A DNA stretch of 39,423 nucleotides from contig JAILBW010000126.1 of assembly GCA_024680695.1 (NCBI GenBank), positions 1 through 39,423 on the forward strand. Direction: 5' to 3'. The stretch is from Bacteroidaceae bacterium (lineage in GTDB: Bacteria; Bacteroidota; Bacteroidia; Bacteroidales; Bacteroidaceae). The translations under genes and the position numbers were made by a program. The notes under the pieces are model-generated. The model saw nothing but the letters and a program-made list of their open reading frames with translations. It was not told where the DNA came from and searched no databases. How positions within the stretch are numbered: the stretch's first letter is position 1; the number at the start of each line of letters is the position of its first letter. Below, piece after piece: positions 8,100-16,975 of the stretch.

Positions 8100-9719
8100 A
8101 TGAAAAAGATGTCAACCATCCTCGCCGCAGCTCTGCTCTGCCTCGCAGCCAAAGGCGAAGTGAACTATCAGACCATACCGCTGCCACAGTCTATCACGCT
8201 GGACGCCAGCGGAAAGACCACAGCACTCGTCAAGGGACAGGTTGTTGCCTACCCCGCCGAGAATGCTCTGATGAAGCGCAACGCAGAGTTTGCCCAAGAG
8301 TTTCTGGGGCTTGTGCCTCAGCCCGAAGTGGAAGCCAAAAAGAAAGCTAAGAAGAAGGACGTCGCACCGGTGCGCCTCGCCCTCGGACTGGCAAGTGACA
8401 ATCCCGATGCCTACCAGATTACGGTGGACAAGAAGGGCATCCTCGTTCAGGGTGCCAGCGAGAGCGGGGTCTTCTACGGCATCCAGACTCTGCGCAAGAG
8501 CATCGAGCAAGAGACGGGCGACAGCGTGCTGCTGCCCTGGGTCGTAATCCAAGATGCGCCACGATTCCAGTACCGCGGAGCGATGCTCGACTGTGCGCGC
8601 CACTTCTTCCCGGCCGACTTTATCAAGACGTTCATCGACATTCTGGCCCTGCACGGAGTGAATAAGTTTCACTGGCACCTGACCGACGACCAAGGCTGGC
8701 GCCTCGAGGTGAAGGCGTTGCCCGAGCTCGTAGCAAAAGGCAGCCACCGCCCCTACACCATCGTGGGGCCCAACGTGGGGGCTAAAGACTTGTCGAACGC
8801 CATCTTCGACGGCAAACCCGAGGGCGGATTCTACTCGAGAGAGCAGATACGCGACATTGTGGCCTATGCCGCCGAGCGCTACATTACCATTATCCCCGAA
8901 ATCGACCTGCCGGGCCACATGGTGGCAGCACTGACAGCCTACCCCGAGCTGGGATGCACAGGCGGCCCCTATGTCGTAAAGCGCCATTGGGGCATTGACA
9001 CCGACGTACTCTGCGCCGGCAACCCCAAGACGTTGGAGTTCATCAAGACGGTACTGAGCGAGGTGTGCGAACTGTTCCCCAGCAAGTTCATCCACATCGG
9101 CGGCGACGAGTGTCCGCGCAAGCGCTGGGAGAAGTGCCCCAAGTGTCAGGCGAAAATGAAGGAACTGAAACTCGAGAAGGAAGCCCAGTTGCAGACGTAC
9201 ATCAATCAGGAGGTGGAGAACTTCCTGGCCACAAAGGGCCGCGAACTGATTGGATGGGACGAGATTGTGCAGGGCGGACTCTCGGAGAACGCCACCGTAA
9301 TGTACTGGCGCGGAGGCAAGGAAAACGTGACTGCCGCCCAGAAGCATCATCGCGTCATCGTGACGAACAAGTGGTTCTGCTATTTCGATTACTATCAGCT
9401 GGCCAATCATGCCACACAGCCGATGGCTTTTACGCGCGATCTGCCGTTGAGCAAGGTGTACAGTCATGAACCGATTCCCGAGGAACTGACTGCCGAGGAA
9501 GCGAAGTACATCTTGGGCGCACAATGCAACGTATGGAGTGAATACATAGCCAGCCCAGATCACGTTATGTACATGCTGCTGCCACGACTGGCAGCCATAA
9601 GCGAGGTGCAGTGGACACAGCCCGAGAAGAAAGACTTCGAGCAGTTCAAGCCACGCCTGGCCGAATTCGAGAAGATGTATCACCGGTTGGGCTACAAGTA
9701 CTGTACAAACTACGAATAG
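8100..9719 (+). CDS. Beta-N-acetylhexosaminidase, GH20 (second tandem copy)
   Basis: The 539-residue paralogue of the preceding gene has the same layout: signal peptide, GH20b domain, catalytic barrel with Asp336-Glu337 (IGGDECPR) and WHLTDDQGWR. Residues about 20-155 are almost identical to copy 1, also at the DNA level, whereas the 360-450 loop region diverges (for example NKWFCYFDYY against TSHCYIDYY). This suggests a recent duplication, or gene conversion over the 5' half, with diversification around the substrate site. It ends just before a strong GC-rich hairpin (9740-9766) and is followed on the same strand by the ABC ATPase. Exact linkage specificity cannot be read. Confidence 0.95.
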   Translation: MKKMSTILAAALLCLAAKGEVNYQTIPLPQSITLDASGKTTALVKGQVVAYPAENALMKRNAEFAQEFLGLVPQPEVEAKKKAKKKDVAPVRLALGLASDNPDAYQITVDKKGILVQGASESGVFYGIQTLRKSIEQETGDSVLLPWVVIQDAPRFQYRGAMLDCARHFFPADFIKTFIDILALHGVNKFHWHLTDDQGWRLEVKALPELVAKGSHRPYTIVGPNVGAKDLSNAIFDGKPEGGFYSREQIRDIVAYAAERYITIIPEIDLPGHMVAALTAYPELGCTGGPYVVKRHWGIDTDVLCAGNPKTLEFIKTVLSEVCELFPSKFIHIGGDECPRKRWEKCPKCQAKMKELKLEKEAQLQTYINQEVENFLATKGRELIGWDEIVQGGLSENATVMYWRGGKENVTAAQKHHRVIVTNKWFCYFDYYQLANHATQPMAFTRDLPLSKVYSHEPIPEELTAEEAKYILGAQCNVWSEYIASPDHVMYMLLPRLAAISEVQWTQPEKKDFEQFKPRLAEFEKMYHRLGYKYCTNYE

Positions 9720-9739
9720 AATGTTGAGATCCTTGAACT

Positions 9740-9766
9740 CCCCCAGCCCCTCGAAGGGGCTGGGGG
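9740..9766 (+). terminator. GC-rich hairpin, terminator-like
   Basis: CCCCCAGCCCC (9740-9750) and GGGGCTGGGGG (9756-9766) form a perfect 11-bp stem with a 5-nt loop, followed by TTT. It lies between the second hexosaminidase and the ATPase ATG (9786), so it could partly end the upstream transcript or act as a dispersed GC-rich hairpin. Related C/G tracts occur at 10573-10592, 35346-35392 and 36999-37023. Confidence 0.6.
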
Positions 9767-9785
9767 TTTGAACGCTTCCACGAAA

Positions 9786-10550
9786 ATGATTACACTACGC
9801 AACCTCTCTACCGGCTATGGCCGTCACACTGTCATGCGAGGCATCAACGCCGAACTGCGACAGGGCGAACTGGTAAGCCTATTGGGACCCAACGGCGTAG
9901 GAAAGAGCACACTCCTGCGCACGCTTTCTGCCTTCCTACCCCCGCTGGCTGGCGACATTCGCATCGGCGACAGACCACTCAATCAACTCTCTACGCGCGA
10001 GCGGAGCCGACTAATCGGCGTAGTACTCACAGAAAGGACATCGGTCCAGCACATGACCGTACGCAACATGGTGGGCATGGGCCGGACACCCTACACTGGC
10101 TTCTGGGGCGGACTGAACGACGAGGACCGTCGTGTAGTGGACGATGCCATGCAGCAGACAGGCATCGTTCACCTACAACATCGCTACATCAACACGCTGA
10201 GTGATGGCGAAAGGCAGAAAGTGATGATTGCAAAAGCCGTTGCACAGGAGACGCCCATCATCCTGCTCGATGAGCCGACAGCCTTCCTTGACTATCCGAG
10301 CAAGGTCGAGATGATGCGCATGTTGCTGCGCTTAGCCCACGGGATGCAGAAGACTATCTTCCTGAGCACTCACGACGTCGAGATGGCTCTCCAACTGAGC
10401 GACCGAGTCTGGCTCATGGAGGAAGGCCGCATCATCGCCGGCACACCGCGCCAACTTGCACAAGACGGACACATCGCACACTTCGTTTGCCGTGAGGGCG
10501 TTCAGTTCGATGCGCAGAGCCTCACCATTCAGCTTCAAGTGAATGCATAA
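9786..10550 (+). CDS. ABC transporter ATP-binding protein (FecE/BtuD type)
   Basis: The 254-residue product carries the standard ATPase motifs: Walker A GPNGVGKST (34-42), signature LSDGE (138-142), Walker B IILLDEP (158-164) and switch His196 (STHDVEM). The Q-loop position reads VVLTERTSVQ, without the usual early Gln. The ATG at 9786 is preferred; an in-frame TTG at 9768 would start inside the GC hairpin. It is the natural partner of the permease at 5403-6416, probably forming an iron, heme or cobalamin importer. The last 8 bp overlap the following radical SAM gene, so translation is likely coupled. Confidence 0.93.
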   Translation: MITLRNLSTGYGRHTVMRGINAELRQGELVSLLGPNGVGKSTLLRTLSAFLPPLAGDIRIGDRPLNQLSTRERSRLIGVVLTERTSVQHMTVRNMVGMGRTPYTGFWGGLNDEDRRVVDDAMQQTGIVHLQHRYINTLSDGERQKVMIAKAVAQETPIILLDEPTAFLDYPSKVEMMRMLLRLAHGMQKTIFLSTHDVEMALQLSDRVWLMEEGRIIAGTPRQLAQDGHIAHFVCREGVQFDAQSLTIQLQVNA

Positions 10551-11457
10551 TCACATTCCATCCGTTCTCCCTCAAAAGGGGGCTGGGGGGCATACCGAAT
10601 ACGGCCTCTGGCTGCAGGCGCAGTTGGGATGCAAAGTGCAGAAGCTCTCGGTCAATGCGGGGTTCTCCTGCCCGAATCGCGACGGACGGCTTGGCACTGG
10701 CGGATGCACATTCTGCAATAACGCCACGTTCCATCCCGCATATTGCGACCCAAAGCTCAGCGTGACAGAGCAGTTGGAAGCTGGCAAGCAATTCTTCGCG
10801 CGAAAGTATCCCACGATGAAATACTTGGCATACTTTCAAGCCTTCACGAATACTTACGCCTCACTGCCCCACCTCAAGATCCTCTATGAGGAGGCTATCG
10901 CAGTGCCTGACATAGTGGGACTCGTCATTGGCACACGGCCCGACTGCATGCCCGACGAACTCCTCGACTATCTTTCTGAGCTGAATTGCCGCACATTCCT
11001 CATCGTGGAGTTTGGCATCGAGAGCACAAACGAGGAGACCCTGCGCAGAGTCCATCGCGGCCACACTTTCGCACAAAGCGTCGAAGCCATCCATCGCACT
11101 GCAGCTCGCGGCATTCGCACTGGAGGACACATTATCCTGGGCTTCCCATGGGAGACAGAAGAAATGCTGATGCACGGAGCCGACGAGGTTGGCCGCCTGC
11201 CGCTCACTACACTCAAGCTCCACCAACTGCAGATTATCCGCGGCACTGCACTGGCCGAAGAATACCTTCGCCAACCTTGGCCTATGCCCACGGCTGAGGA
11301 CTATGCCCGCCTCGTGTTGCGCTATATCACGCATATCCCAGAATCAGTTGTCCTCGAACGTTTCGTCAGCCAGAGTCCCCCCGACCTCGTCATCGCCCCC
11401 CACTGGGGAATGAAGAACCACGAATTTGTCGATATGCTGAGGAATATGGAGGGCTGA
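10543..11457 (+). CDS. Radical SAM protein, YhcC family (TIGR01212-like)
   Basis: The 304-residue product has the characteristic N-terminal sequence of YhcC-type radical SAM proteins: KLSVNAGFSCPNRDGRLGTG followed by GCTFCNN, which supplies the three cysteines for the 4Fe-4S cluster. Later motifs VIGTRPDCMPDELLDYL, VEFGIES and GGHIILGFPWE agree. Its biochemical role is not firmly established in any species known to me. The start overlaps the ATPase stop by 8 bp. Codons about 7-16 run through a C/G-rich stretch resembling half of the hairpin at 9740-9766, giving residues SVLPQKGAGGH, so the first about 15 residues may be recruited intergenic repeat. Confidence 0.9.
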   Translation: MHNHIPSVLPQKGAGGHTEYGLWLQAQLGCKVQKLSVNAGFSCPNRDGRLGTGGCTFCNNATFHPAYCDPKLSVTEQLEAGKQFFARKYPTMKYLAYFQAFTNTYASLPHLKILYEEAIAVPDIVGLVIGTRPDCMPDELLDYLSELNCRTFLIVEFGIESTNEETLRRVHRGHTFAQSVEAIHRTAARGIRTGGHIILGFPWETEEMLMHGADEVGRLPLTTLKLHQLQIIRGTALAEEYLRQPWPMPTAEDYARLVLRYITHIPESVVLERFVSQSPPDLVIAPHWGMKNHEFVDMLRNMEG

Positions 11458-11670
11458 CACGCATCCGACTGCATGCCACCAAACACAAAACAAAATGCCA
11501 CCGGATTCATCAAAAACGTGCAGAAAACCTCTCGTCGCTAAAGAGACAACGTGTAGCGACCCAAGATGCCACAAGTGGTATGAGAAGGAAGAAAGTGCTG
11601 CATCAGGAAATATTTACGTCATTTTCGCATCTTTTAACTCACAAGCGACGCAAATTTCACGAATAATCAC

Positions 11671-11678
11671 TACCTTTG
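11671..11678 (+). promoter_or_regulatory. -7 element of the DPP IV promoter
   Basis: TACCTTTG matches the Bacteroidetes -7 consensus and lies 41 bp before the chosen ATG. No good -33 TTTG is visible at the usual distance, so this is a single-element call. Confidence 0.55.
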
Positions 11679-11719
11679 TCGCTGATAGAATGAAACAACC
11701 ACCAAAGGAGACATACACC

Positions 11720-13942
11720 ATGCTACGCACAGGAAAAAGAATACTGACGGCCATGCTGCTCGTCTTGGGCATGCAGGGCACCACGGCAAAGGCAGAGAAA
11801 CTGGTACTGAATGACATCTGCAACGGCGTATACAGCGCCAAAGGGTATGGCGGGTTGACACCCATGCTGGACGGCGAGACATACAGCCGCCTCTCGGACG
11901 ACCGCCGTCAAATTGTGACCTATAGTTTCCGCACGGGCGAGGAGACGGGCGTGCTCTTCGACGTAGGCAATGTAAAGGGGAAGATACAGTTGGATCGCAT
12001 CGACGGCTACATGATGAGCCCCACCGAGAGTCACATTCTTGTACGCACAGAGACGAAGTCCATCTACCGACGCAGCCATACGGCGGTGTATTATATATAT
12101 AATGTAAAGAACCGCACATTGGAACGTCTGAGCGACGGTGGTCCGCAGGAGGTGCCTCTGTGGAGTCCCGACGGCAATATGGTAGCCTTTGTGCGCGAGG
12201 GCAATCTCTTTCTGGTGAAGTTACTCTTCAACAACAGCGAGAGCCAAATAACTAAAGACGGCGAGTTCAACAAAGTGCTTAACGGAAAGCCCGACTGGGT
12301 GAATGAGGAAGAGTTTTCGCTGAGCCGCGCCTACGACTTCACAGCCGATGCCTCGATGCTTGTATGGATTCGCTACGACGAGAGCGAAGTGCCGCTATAC
12401 GCATTCCCATGGTTCAAGGGACTGATGCCCGAACGCGAAGAATATGCCGAGTATCCGGGAGCTTATGAATACAAGTATCCGATTGCCGGCGCACGCAACA
12501 GTACGGTCACTGTCCACTCCTTCGACATCAAGAGCCGCGTTACACGCCAGATGCAACTGCCTCTCGAGCCAGACGGCTATGTGCCGCGCATCTACGCCAC
12601 AAACGAGCCAGAGAAAGTGCTCATCCTGACACAGAACCGCCACCAAAGCCGGCTTGACATTTACTTGGCCAACCCACGAAGTACAGAATGTCGCTGTATA
12701 GTACGCGAGGAAACGGAACGATACATCCCCGACAAGGTGTACGAGGAATTCCAAACGGTGGAGGGCGGCTTCGTACTCATGAGCGAACGCAGCGGCTTTG
12801 CCCACCTCTATCTCTACGACCTGAACGGCACGCAAAAACGACAGCTCACCAGCGGCGACTATCCCGTCACCTCATTCTATGGCTACGACACCAAGACGGG
12901 AACCACCTACTATGCCTGTGCCCAGGAGAGTCCACTTCGCCGCACCGTCTGTCGTACCGATCAGAAGGGAAGAGCCACCAAACTTTCCACACAGGAGGGC
13001 ACAAACAGCGCCATATTCAGCAAAAGCTTCAAGTATCACCTGAACACATACAGCAACCTGAACACACCACCCGTCTATACGCTGTGCGATGCCACGGGCA
13101 AAAGCCTCAAGACACTGGAGGACAATCATGAACTGCGTGAAAAACTGGCCACGAAAGAGCTTGGCGAACGCCGGTTCTTTACGTTCAAGACACAGAACGG
13201 TGTGGAGTTGAACGGCTTCATGGTGCTCCCTGCAGACTTCAACGAAGGGAAGAAATATCCAGTCGTAATGCACCAGTATAGCGGCCCAGGTAGCCAGCAA
13301 GTCCTCGACTCGTGGCATACCGGCAACATGGGAGGCAGTCTCTACGAGCAATACCTCTGCCAACAGGGGTTCATCTGTGTCTGTGTGGACGGACGGGGTA
13401 CTGGTGGACGCGGACGCGACTTCGAACAGCAGACCTATCTCCATCTGGGCAATCTTGAGGCCCACGACCAAGCCGAGGCTGCCATCTACCTTGCCTCGCT
13501 GCCCTATGTCGACGGCAAGCGAATTGGCATCTGGGGATGGAGCTACGGTGGCTTCAACACCCTGATGAGCATGAGCGAGGGACGCGGCGTCTTTGCCGCC
13601 GGTGTGGCCGTAGCTCCGCCCACCTCATGGCGATACTACGACAGCATCTATACCGAACGCTTCATGCGCACCCCCAAGGAGAACAAGGAGGGCTACGACG
13701 ACTCCCCTATCGGCCGAGCCAGCAAGCTGCAAGGCCATCTGCTCATCTGCCACGGCATGGCCGACGACAACGTCCACTATCGCAATACGGCTGAATATGC
13801 CGAGGCACTCGTACAGGCCGACAAAGACTTTGGCATGCTGGCATATACGAACCGCAACCACAGCATCTACGGCGGCAACACACGGCGCCACCTCTTCCGC
13901 CAAATCACACAATGGTTCAGCCAATACCTGCAAGAGAAATAA
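11720..13942 (+). CDS. Dipeptidyl peptidase IV (S9B prolyl peptidase)
   Basis: The 740-residue product has a signal peptide (RILTAMLLVLGMQGTTAKA), an N-terminal beta-propeller (DPPIV_N, about 100-480) and a C-terminal S9 alpha/beta-hydrolase domain. The catalytic Ser608 lies in GWSYGG, Asp682/683 in HGMADDNVHY and His714 in NRNHSIYGG. Length fits bacterial DPP IV. I chose ATG 11720 because AAAGGAG sits 9 bp before it and it starts the signal peptide; the in-frame ATG at 11690 lies only 11 bp after the -7 element, and the open frame back to 11495 has no family similarity. It removes Xaa-Pro dipeptides from peptides in the periplasm, a common trait of proteolytic Bacteroidales. Confidence 0.95.
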   Translation: MLRTGKRILTAMLLVLGMQGTTAKAEKLVLNDICNGVYSAKGYGGLTPMLDGETYSRLSDDRRQIVTYSFRTGEETGVLFDVGNVKGKIQLDRIDGYMMSPTESHILVRTETKSIYRRSHTAVYYIYNVKNRTLERLSDGGPQEVPLWSPDGNMVAFVREGNLFLVKLLFNNSESQITKDGEFNKVLNGKPDWVNEEEFSLSRAYDFTADASMLVWIRYDESEVPLYAFPWFKGLMPEREEYAEYPGAYEYKYPIAGARNSTVTVHSFDIKSRVTRQMQLPLEPDGYVPRIYATNEPEKVLILTQNRHQSRLDIYLANPRSTECRCIVREETERYIPDKVYEEFQTVEGGFVLMSERSGFAHLYLYDLNGTQKRQLTSGDYPVTSFYGYDTKTGTTYYACAQESPLRRTVCRTDQKGRATKLSTQEGTNSAIFSKSFKYHLNTYSNLNTPPVYTLCDATGKSLKTLEDNHELREKLATKELGERRFFTFKTQNGVELNGFMVLPADFNEGKKYPVVMHQYSGPGSQQVLDSWHTGNMGGSLYEQYLCQQGFICVCVDGRGTGGRGRDFEQQTYLHLGNLEAHDQAEAAIYLASLPYVDGKRIGIWGWSYGGFNTLMSMSEGRGVFAAGVAVAPPTSWRYYDSIYTERFMRTPKENKEGYDDSPIGRASKLQGHLLICHGMADDNVHYRNTAEYAEALVQADKDFGMLAYTNRNHSIYGGNTRRHLFRQITQWFSQYLQEK

Positions 13943-13995
13943 GAAGGAAATAGTTCCCCCATTAAACCAATCAACCCATTAAATTCACCAAAGCT

Positions 13996-14154
13996 ATGAA
14001 GAAGTATGTTTGCGAAGTATGCGGCTGGGAATACGACCCCGAAGTGGGAGTGCCCGAAGCTGGCATCGAACCCGGCACGCCGTTCGAGCAGTTGCCCGAA
14101 GACTTTGAATGCCCCATCTGCGGTGTAGGCAAGGACCAGTTCGCCGAAGCCTGA
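13996..14154 (+). CDS. Rubredoxin
   Basis: A 52-residue protein with the two classical iron-binding knuckles: [12 protein letters not shown] (Cys6, Cys9) and [11 protein letters not shown] (Cys39, Cys42). Spacing, length and the aromatic residues between the knuckles are those of ordinary one-iron rubredoxins. It is a cytoplasmic electron carrier, typically for superoxide reductase, rubrerythrin or flavodiiron proteins in anaerobes, none of which is seen here. It lies 53 bp after the DPP IV stop on the same strand, without a clear promoter of its own. The identification rests on direct translation and is very secure. Confidence 0.96.
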   Translation: MKKYVCEVCGWEYDPEVGVPEAGIEPGTPFEQLPEDFECPICGVGKDQFAEA

Positions 14155-14294
14155 CCTACGGCAGACCGCCGACGGACGGAGGGGGGAGACTTAGCGCCTC
14201 CCCTCCCCGCCCTCTCATCACACGCTTTCTTCACACTGCGCCCACGGCGCAAATCATCATTCCGCACATAATCACACATACAATATCACACACT

Positions 14295-16040
14295 ATGGAC
14301 ACAGCACTTATCAAGCAATGCGAGGCTAAAGCTCAGGAATGGCTAGCTTCGCCCTACTACGACGAGGAGACTAAGGCCGAGATTCGCGCCATGTTGGACA
14401 ACGAGGACAAGAATCCGCTGGTGGATGCCTTCTACCAGAATCTCGAGTTCGGCACAGGCGGACTGCGCGGCATCATGGGTGCAGGCACCAACCGCATGAA
14501 CCGCTACATCGTGGGCATGGCCACACAGGGCTTCGCCAACTACATCCTCAAGGCATTCCCCGGCCAGCAAGGACTCAGCGTGGTCGTATGCCACGACTGC
14601 CGCAACAACGGGCGCATGTTTGCCGAGACCGTGGCCGCCATCTTCTCGGCCAACGGCATCAAGGTATATCTCTTCGAGAGCCTGCGTCCCACCCCCGAGG
14701 TAAGCTTTGCCATACGTCGCCTGGGCGCCAAGGCCGGCGTGAACGTCACAGCCAGCCATAACCCCAAGGAGTATAACGGCTACAAAGCCTACTGGGAGGA
14801 CGGTGCACAGGTGATTGCGCCCCACGATACAGGCATCATCGACGAAGTAAACAAGGTGCGCATCGAGGACGTCAAGTTCGAACCGAACAAGGAACTCATC
14901 GAGATTATCGGCGGCGAAATGGACTTCGACTACATGACTGCCGTACACGAAGTGATGATAGATCAGGATGTCATCCTGCGCCAGAAGGATCTCAACATCG
15001 TCTATAGCGCCATGCACGGCACGGGACGCGTCATCGTTCCCCTGTGCCTCCGCAGCTGGGGTTTCCAGAACATTCATGTAGTTCCCGAACAAATGGTCAT
15101 CGACGGCAACTTCCCCACTGTCATCAGTCCCAACCCCGAGAATGCCGAGGCCATGACATTGGGCATGAAGCTGGGAAGCCGGCTCGGTGCCGACCTCGTG
15201 GTGGCCACCGACCCGGATGCCGACCGCCTGGCCATCGTATGCCGCGACCCCAAGGGCGAGTGGATGATCATCAACGGCAATCAGACCGTCATGATGTTCT
15301 GCTACTATATCATCAAGAACAAGCAGGCACTCGGACAACTCAACCCGACAGACTTCCTCGTGAAGACCATCGTGACCACCGAGGTCATCGCACGCATGGC
15401 CGAGAAGAATGGCGTCGAGTTACGTGACTGCTACACAGGCTTCAAGTGGATTGCCCGTGAGATTGCACTCAGCGAGGGCAAGCAGAAGTACATTGGCGGA
15501 GGCGAGGAGAGTTTCGGTTTCCTGCCCTTCGACAAGGTGCGCGACAAGGATGCGCCAGCCAGTATCTGTCTCATCTGCGAGATCGCCGCATGGGCCAAGG
15601 ATCAGGGCATGACGCTCTACGACCTGCTGATGAAGATCTACCTCGAGTATGGTTTCAGCTTCGAGCACACAATTAATGTGGTACGTCCGGGCAAGAGCGG
15701 AGCCGACGAGATAAAGCAAATGATGGCAGACTTCCGCGGAGTAAAAGCACCGAAGGACATCGCTGGCAGCAAGATTGTGTGCACCAAAGACTTCCAGAGT
15801 CTGACGGCTACCGACTGTGAAGGTCGCACTACAAAGCTCGACATGCCCGCTACGTCGAACGTGCTGCAGTGGTTCTGCGAGGACGGCACCAAGGTGAGCG
15901 TGCGCCCCAGCGGTACCGAGCCGAAGATTAAGTTCTACCTCGAGGTGAAGGACACGATGGGATGTCCCGACTGCTACGCCGGCTGCGTCACCCGCGCCAA
16001 GGCGAAGGTAGAGGAAATCAAGAAGTCGCTGGGCATCTGA
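14295..16040 (+). CDS. Phosphoglucomutase/phosphomannomutase (phospho-sugar mutase)
   Basis: The 581-residue product belongs to the alpha-D-phosphohexomutase family. The phosphoserine loop is TASHNPKEYNGYK with Ser154, the Mg2+ loop is DPDADR (Asp306, Asp308, Asp310), the sugar-binding loop is GGGEESFG, and the C-terminal phosphate-binding loop is RPSGTEPKIKFY (Arg537). Length fits the long form common in Bacteroidetes and Firmicutes. ATG 14295 is used because the family starts near MDxxLIKQCEAKAQEWL; an extended frame to 14109 overlaps rubredoxin and is GC-skewed junk. It interconverts hexose 1- and 6-phosphates for glycogen, nucleotide-sugar and glycolytic use. Its stop overlaps the start of nudC (ATGA). 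Confidence 0.95.
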   Translation: MDTALIKQCEAKAQEWLASPYYDEETKAEIRAMLDNEDKNPLVDAFYQNLEFGTGGLRGIMGAGTNRMNRYIVGMATQGFANYILKAFPGQQGLSVVVCHDCRNNGRMFAETVAAIFSANGIKVYLFESLRPTPEVSFAIRRLGAKAGVNVTASHNPKEYNGYKAYWEDGAQVIAPHDTGIIDEVNKVRIEDVKFEPNKELIEIIGGEMDFDYMTAVHEVMIDQDVILRQKDLNIVYSAMHGTGRVIVPLCLRSWGFQNIHVVPEQMVIDGNFPTVISPNPENAEAMTLGMKLGSRLGADLVVATDPDADRLAIVCRDPKGEWMIINGNQTVMMFCYYIIKNKQALGQLNPTDFLVKTIVTTEVIARMAEKNGVELRDCYTGFKWIAREIALSEGKQKYIGGGEESFGFLPFDKVRDKDAPASICLICEIAAWAKDQGMTLYDLLMKIYLEYGFSFEHTINVVRPGKSGADEIKQMMADFRGVKAPKDIAGSKIVCTKDFQSLTATDCEGRTTKLDMPATSNVLQWFCEDGTKVSVRPSGTEPKIKFYLEVKDTMGCPDCYAGCVTRAKAKVEEIKKSLGI

Positions 16041-16798
16041 TGATACGCTATTTCGCATTTTGCCAAGGGGATGTGCTTCTCACCGCCGAGGGGAACATCC
16101 CCTTTGGCATTCAGCCGCCAGTGGCACTGAAGTCGTGGAACCGCGTCACCACCCTCCATCAAGGCGAGGACGAGTTGCAGGTCATTCGTCTCGACTATCC
16201 CGTCACGGGACGCGACGACTTGCAGATGATGGGCCTCAGAAAGACGTTCCAGATACTCAGCCCCGAGGACTACCGACTGGCAGGCAAGTGTGCCGAGCTC
16301 GTCTATTGGGACCAGCAGACACGATACTGCGGTGTGTGCGGATCGCCTCTCGGGTGGCAGACGGACATCAGCAAGCAATGTCCTGAGTGTGGCAAGGAGT
16401 GGTGGCCGTCGTTGGCGGTGGCCATTATCGTGCGAGTACTGCGCGACGACGAGATACTGCTGGTGCATGCACGCAACTTTCGCGGCAACCACTACGGTCT
16501 CGTGGCAGGATTCGTGGAGACGGGCGAGACGTTGGAACAGGCTGTCGAGCGCGAGGTTTGGGAAGAGACTCACCTGCGCATCCGCAACCTGCACTACTTC
16601 GGCAGCCAGCCGTGGCCCTTCCCCTGCGGACTGATGGTGGGCTTCACCGCCGACTATGCCGAAGGGGAAATCAAACTGCAAAAGGAGGAACTGGGCAGCG
16701 GTGGATGGTTCCGCCGAGACAACTTGCCGCAGATTCCCGACAAGGCATCCATTGCCCGAAAGCTGATTGACGATTGGTGTGAAAAGGGTGAAGGGTAA
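16040..16798 (+). CDS. nudC: NAD(+)/NADH diphosphatase NudC
   Basis: The 252-residue product shows the complete NudC layout. A zinc ribbon has Cys97, Cys100, Cys114 and Cys117. A Nudix box follows, GFVETGETLEQAVEREVWEE (157-176), in which the last conserved Gly is His178. The NADH-specific SQPWPFP motif is at residues 189-195. It hydrolyses NADH (and NAD-capped RNA in E. coli) to NMN(H) and AMP. The ATG overlaps the mutase stop by one base, so the two are translationally coupled. It ends directly at a tandem-repeat tract. Confidence 0.93.
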   Translation: MIRYFAFCQGDVLLTAEGNIPFGIQPPVALKSWNRVTTLHQGEDELQVIRLDYPVTGRDDLQMMGLRKTFQILSPEDYRLAGKCAELVYWDQQTRYCGVCGSPLGWQTDISKQCPECGKEWWPSLAVAIIVRVLRDDEILLVHARNFRGNHYGLVAGFVETGETLEQAVEREVWEETHLRIRNLHYFGSQPWPFPCGLMVGFTADYAEGEIKLQKEELGSGGWFRRDNLPQIPDKASIARKLIDDWCEKGEG

Positions 16799-16873
16799 AG
16801 GTTTTAGGTTTTAGGTTTTTAGGTTTTTAGGTTGAAGGTTAAAGGTTGAAGGTTAAAGGTTAAAGGTTAAAGG
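16799..16873 (+). repeat. AGGTTTT/GGTTAAA-type tandem repeat tract
   Basis: Immediately after the nudC stop come about five imperfect copies of a TTTTTAGG-like unit, then alternating GGTTGAA and GGTTAAA heptamers. The same GGTTAAA heptamer appears at about 5248-5265. It is a non-coding microsatellite in a convergent intergenic space. Confidence 0.85.
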
Positions 16874-16904
16874 CTATAGAATATAGGGTAAGGTAAAGTG
16901 CAGG

Positions 16905-16949
16905 AACAGCAGCGGGGACGCAGCCACATGGTTGCGCCCCCGCTGTTGC
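16905..16949. terminator. Bidirectional hairpin between nudC and the GH106 gene
   Basis: An imperfect stem of about 16-20 bp pairs the arm at 16905-16925 (GCGGGGACGCAGCC core) with the arm at 16930-16949 (GGTTGCGCCCCCGC core) around a 4-nt loop. It sits 27 bp after the minus-strand GH106 stop and about 107 bp after the nudC stop, a natural place for a shared terminator. Confidence 0.6.
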
Positions 16950-16975
16950 TATTATTTCGGGAGTGGATTCCGACC

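Noticed and set aside
6421..9683. 449- and 523-codon minus-strand open frames
   Set aside because: Antisense to the two GH20 genes; similar to each other only because the GH20 genes are duplicates.
11495..11719. 75-residue N-terminal extension of DPP IV
   Set aside because: It precedes the -7 element, has no similarity to the family and would bury the signal peptide.
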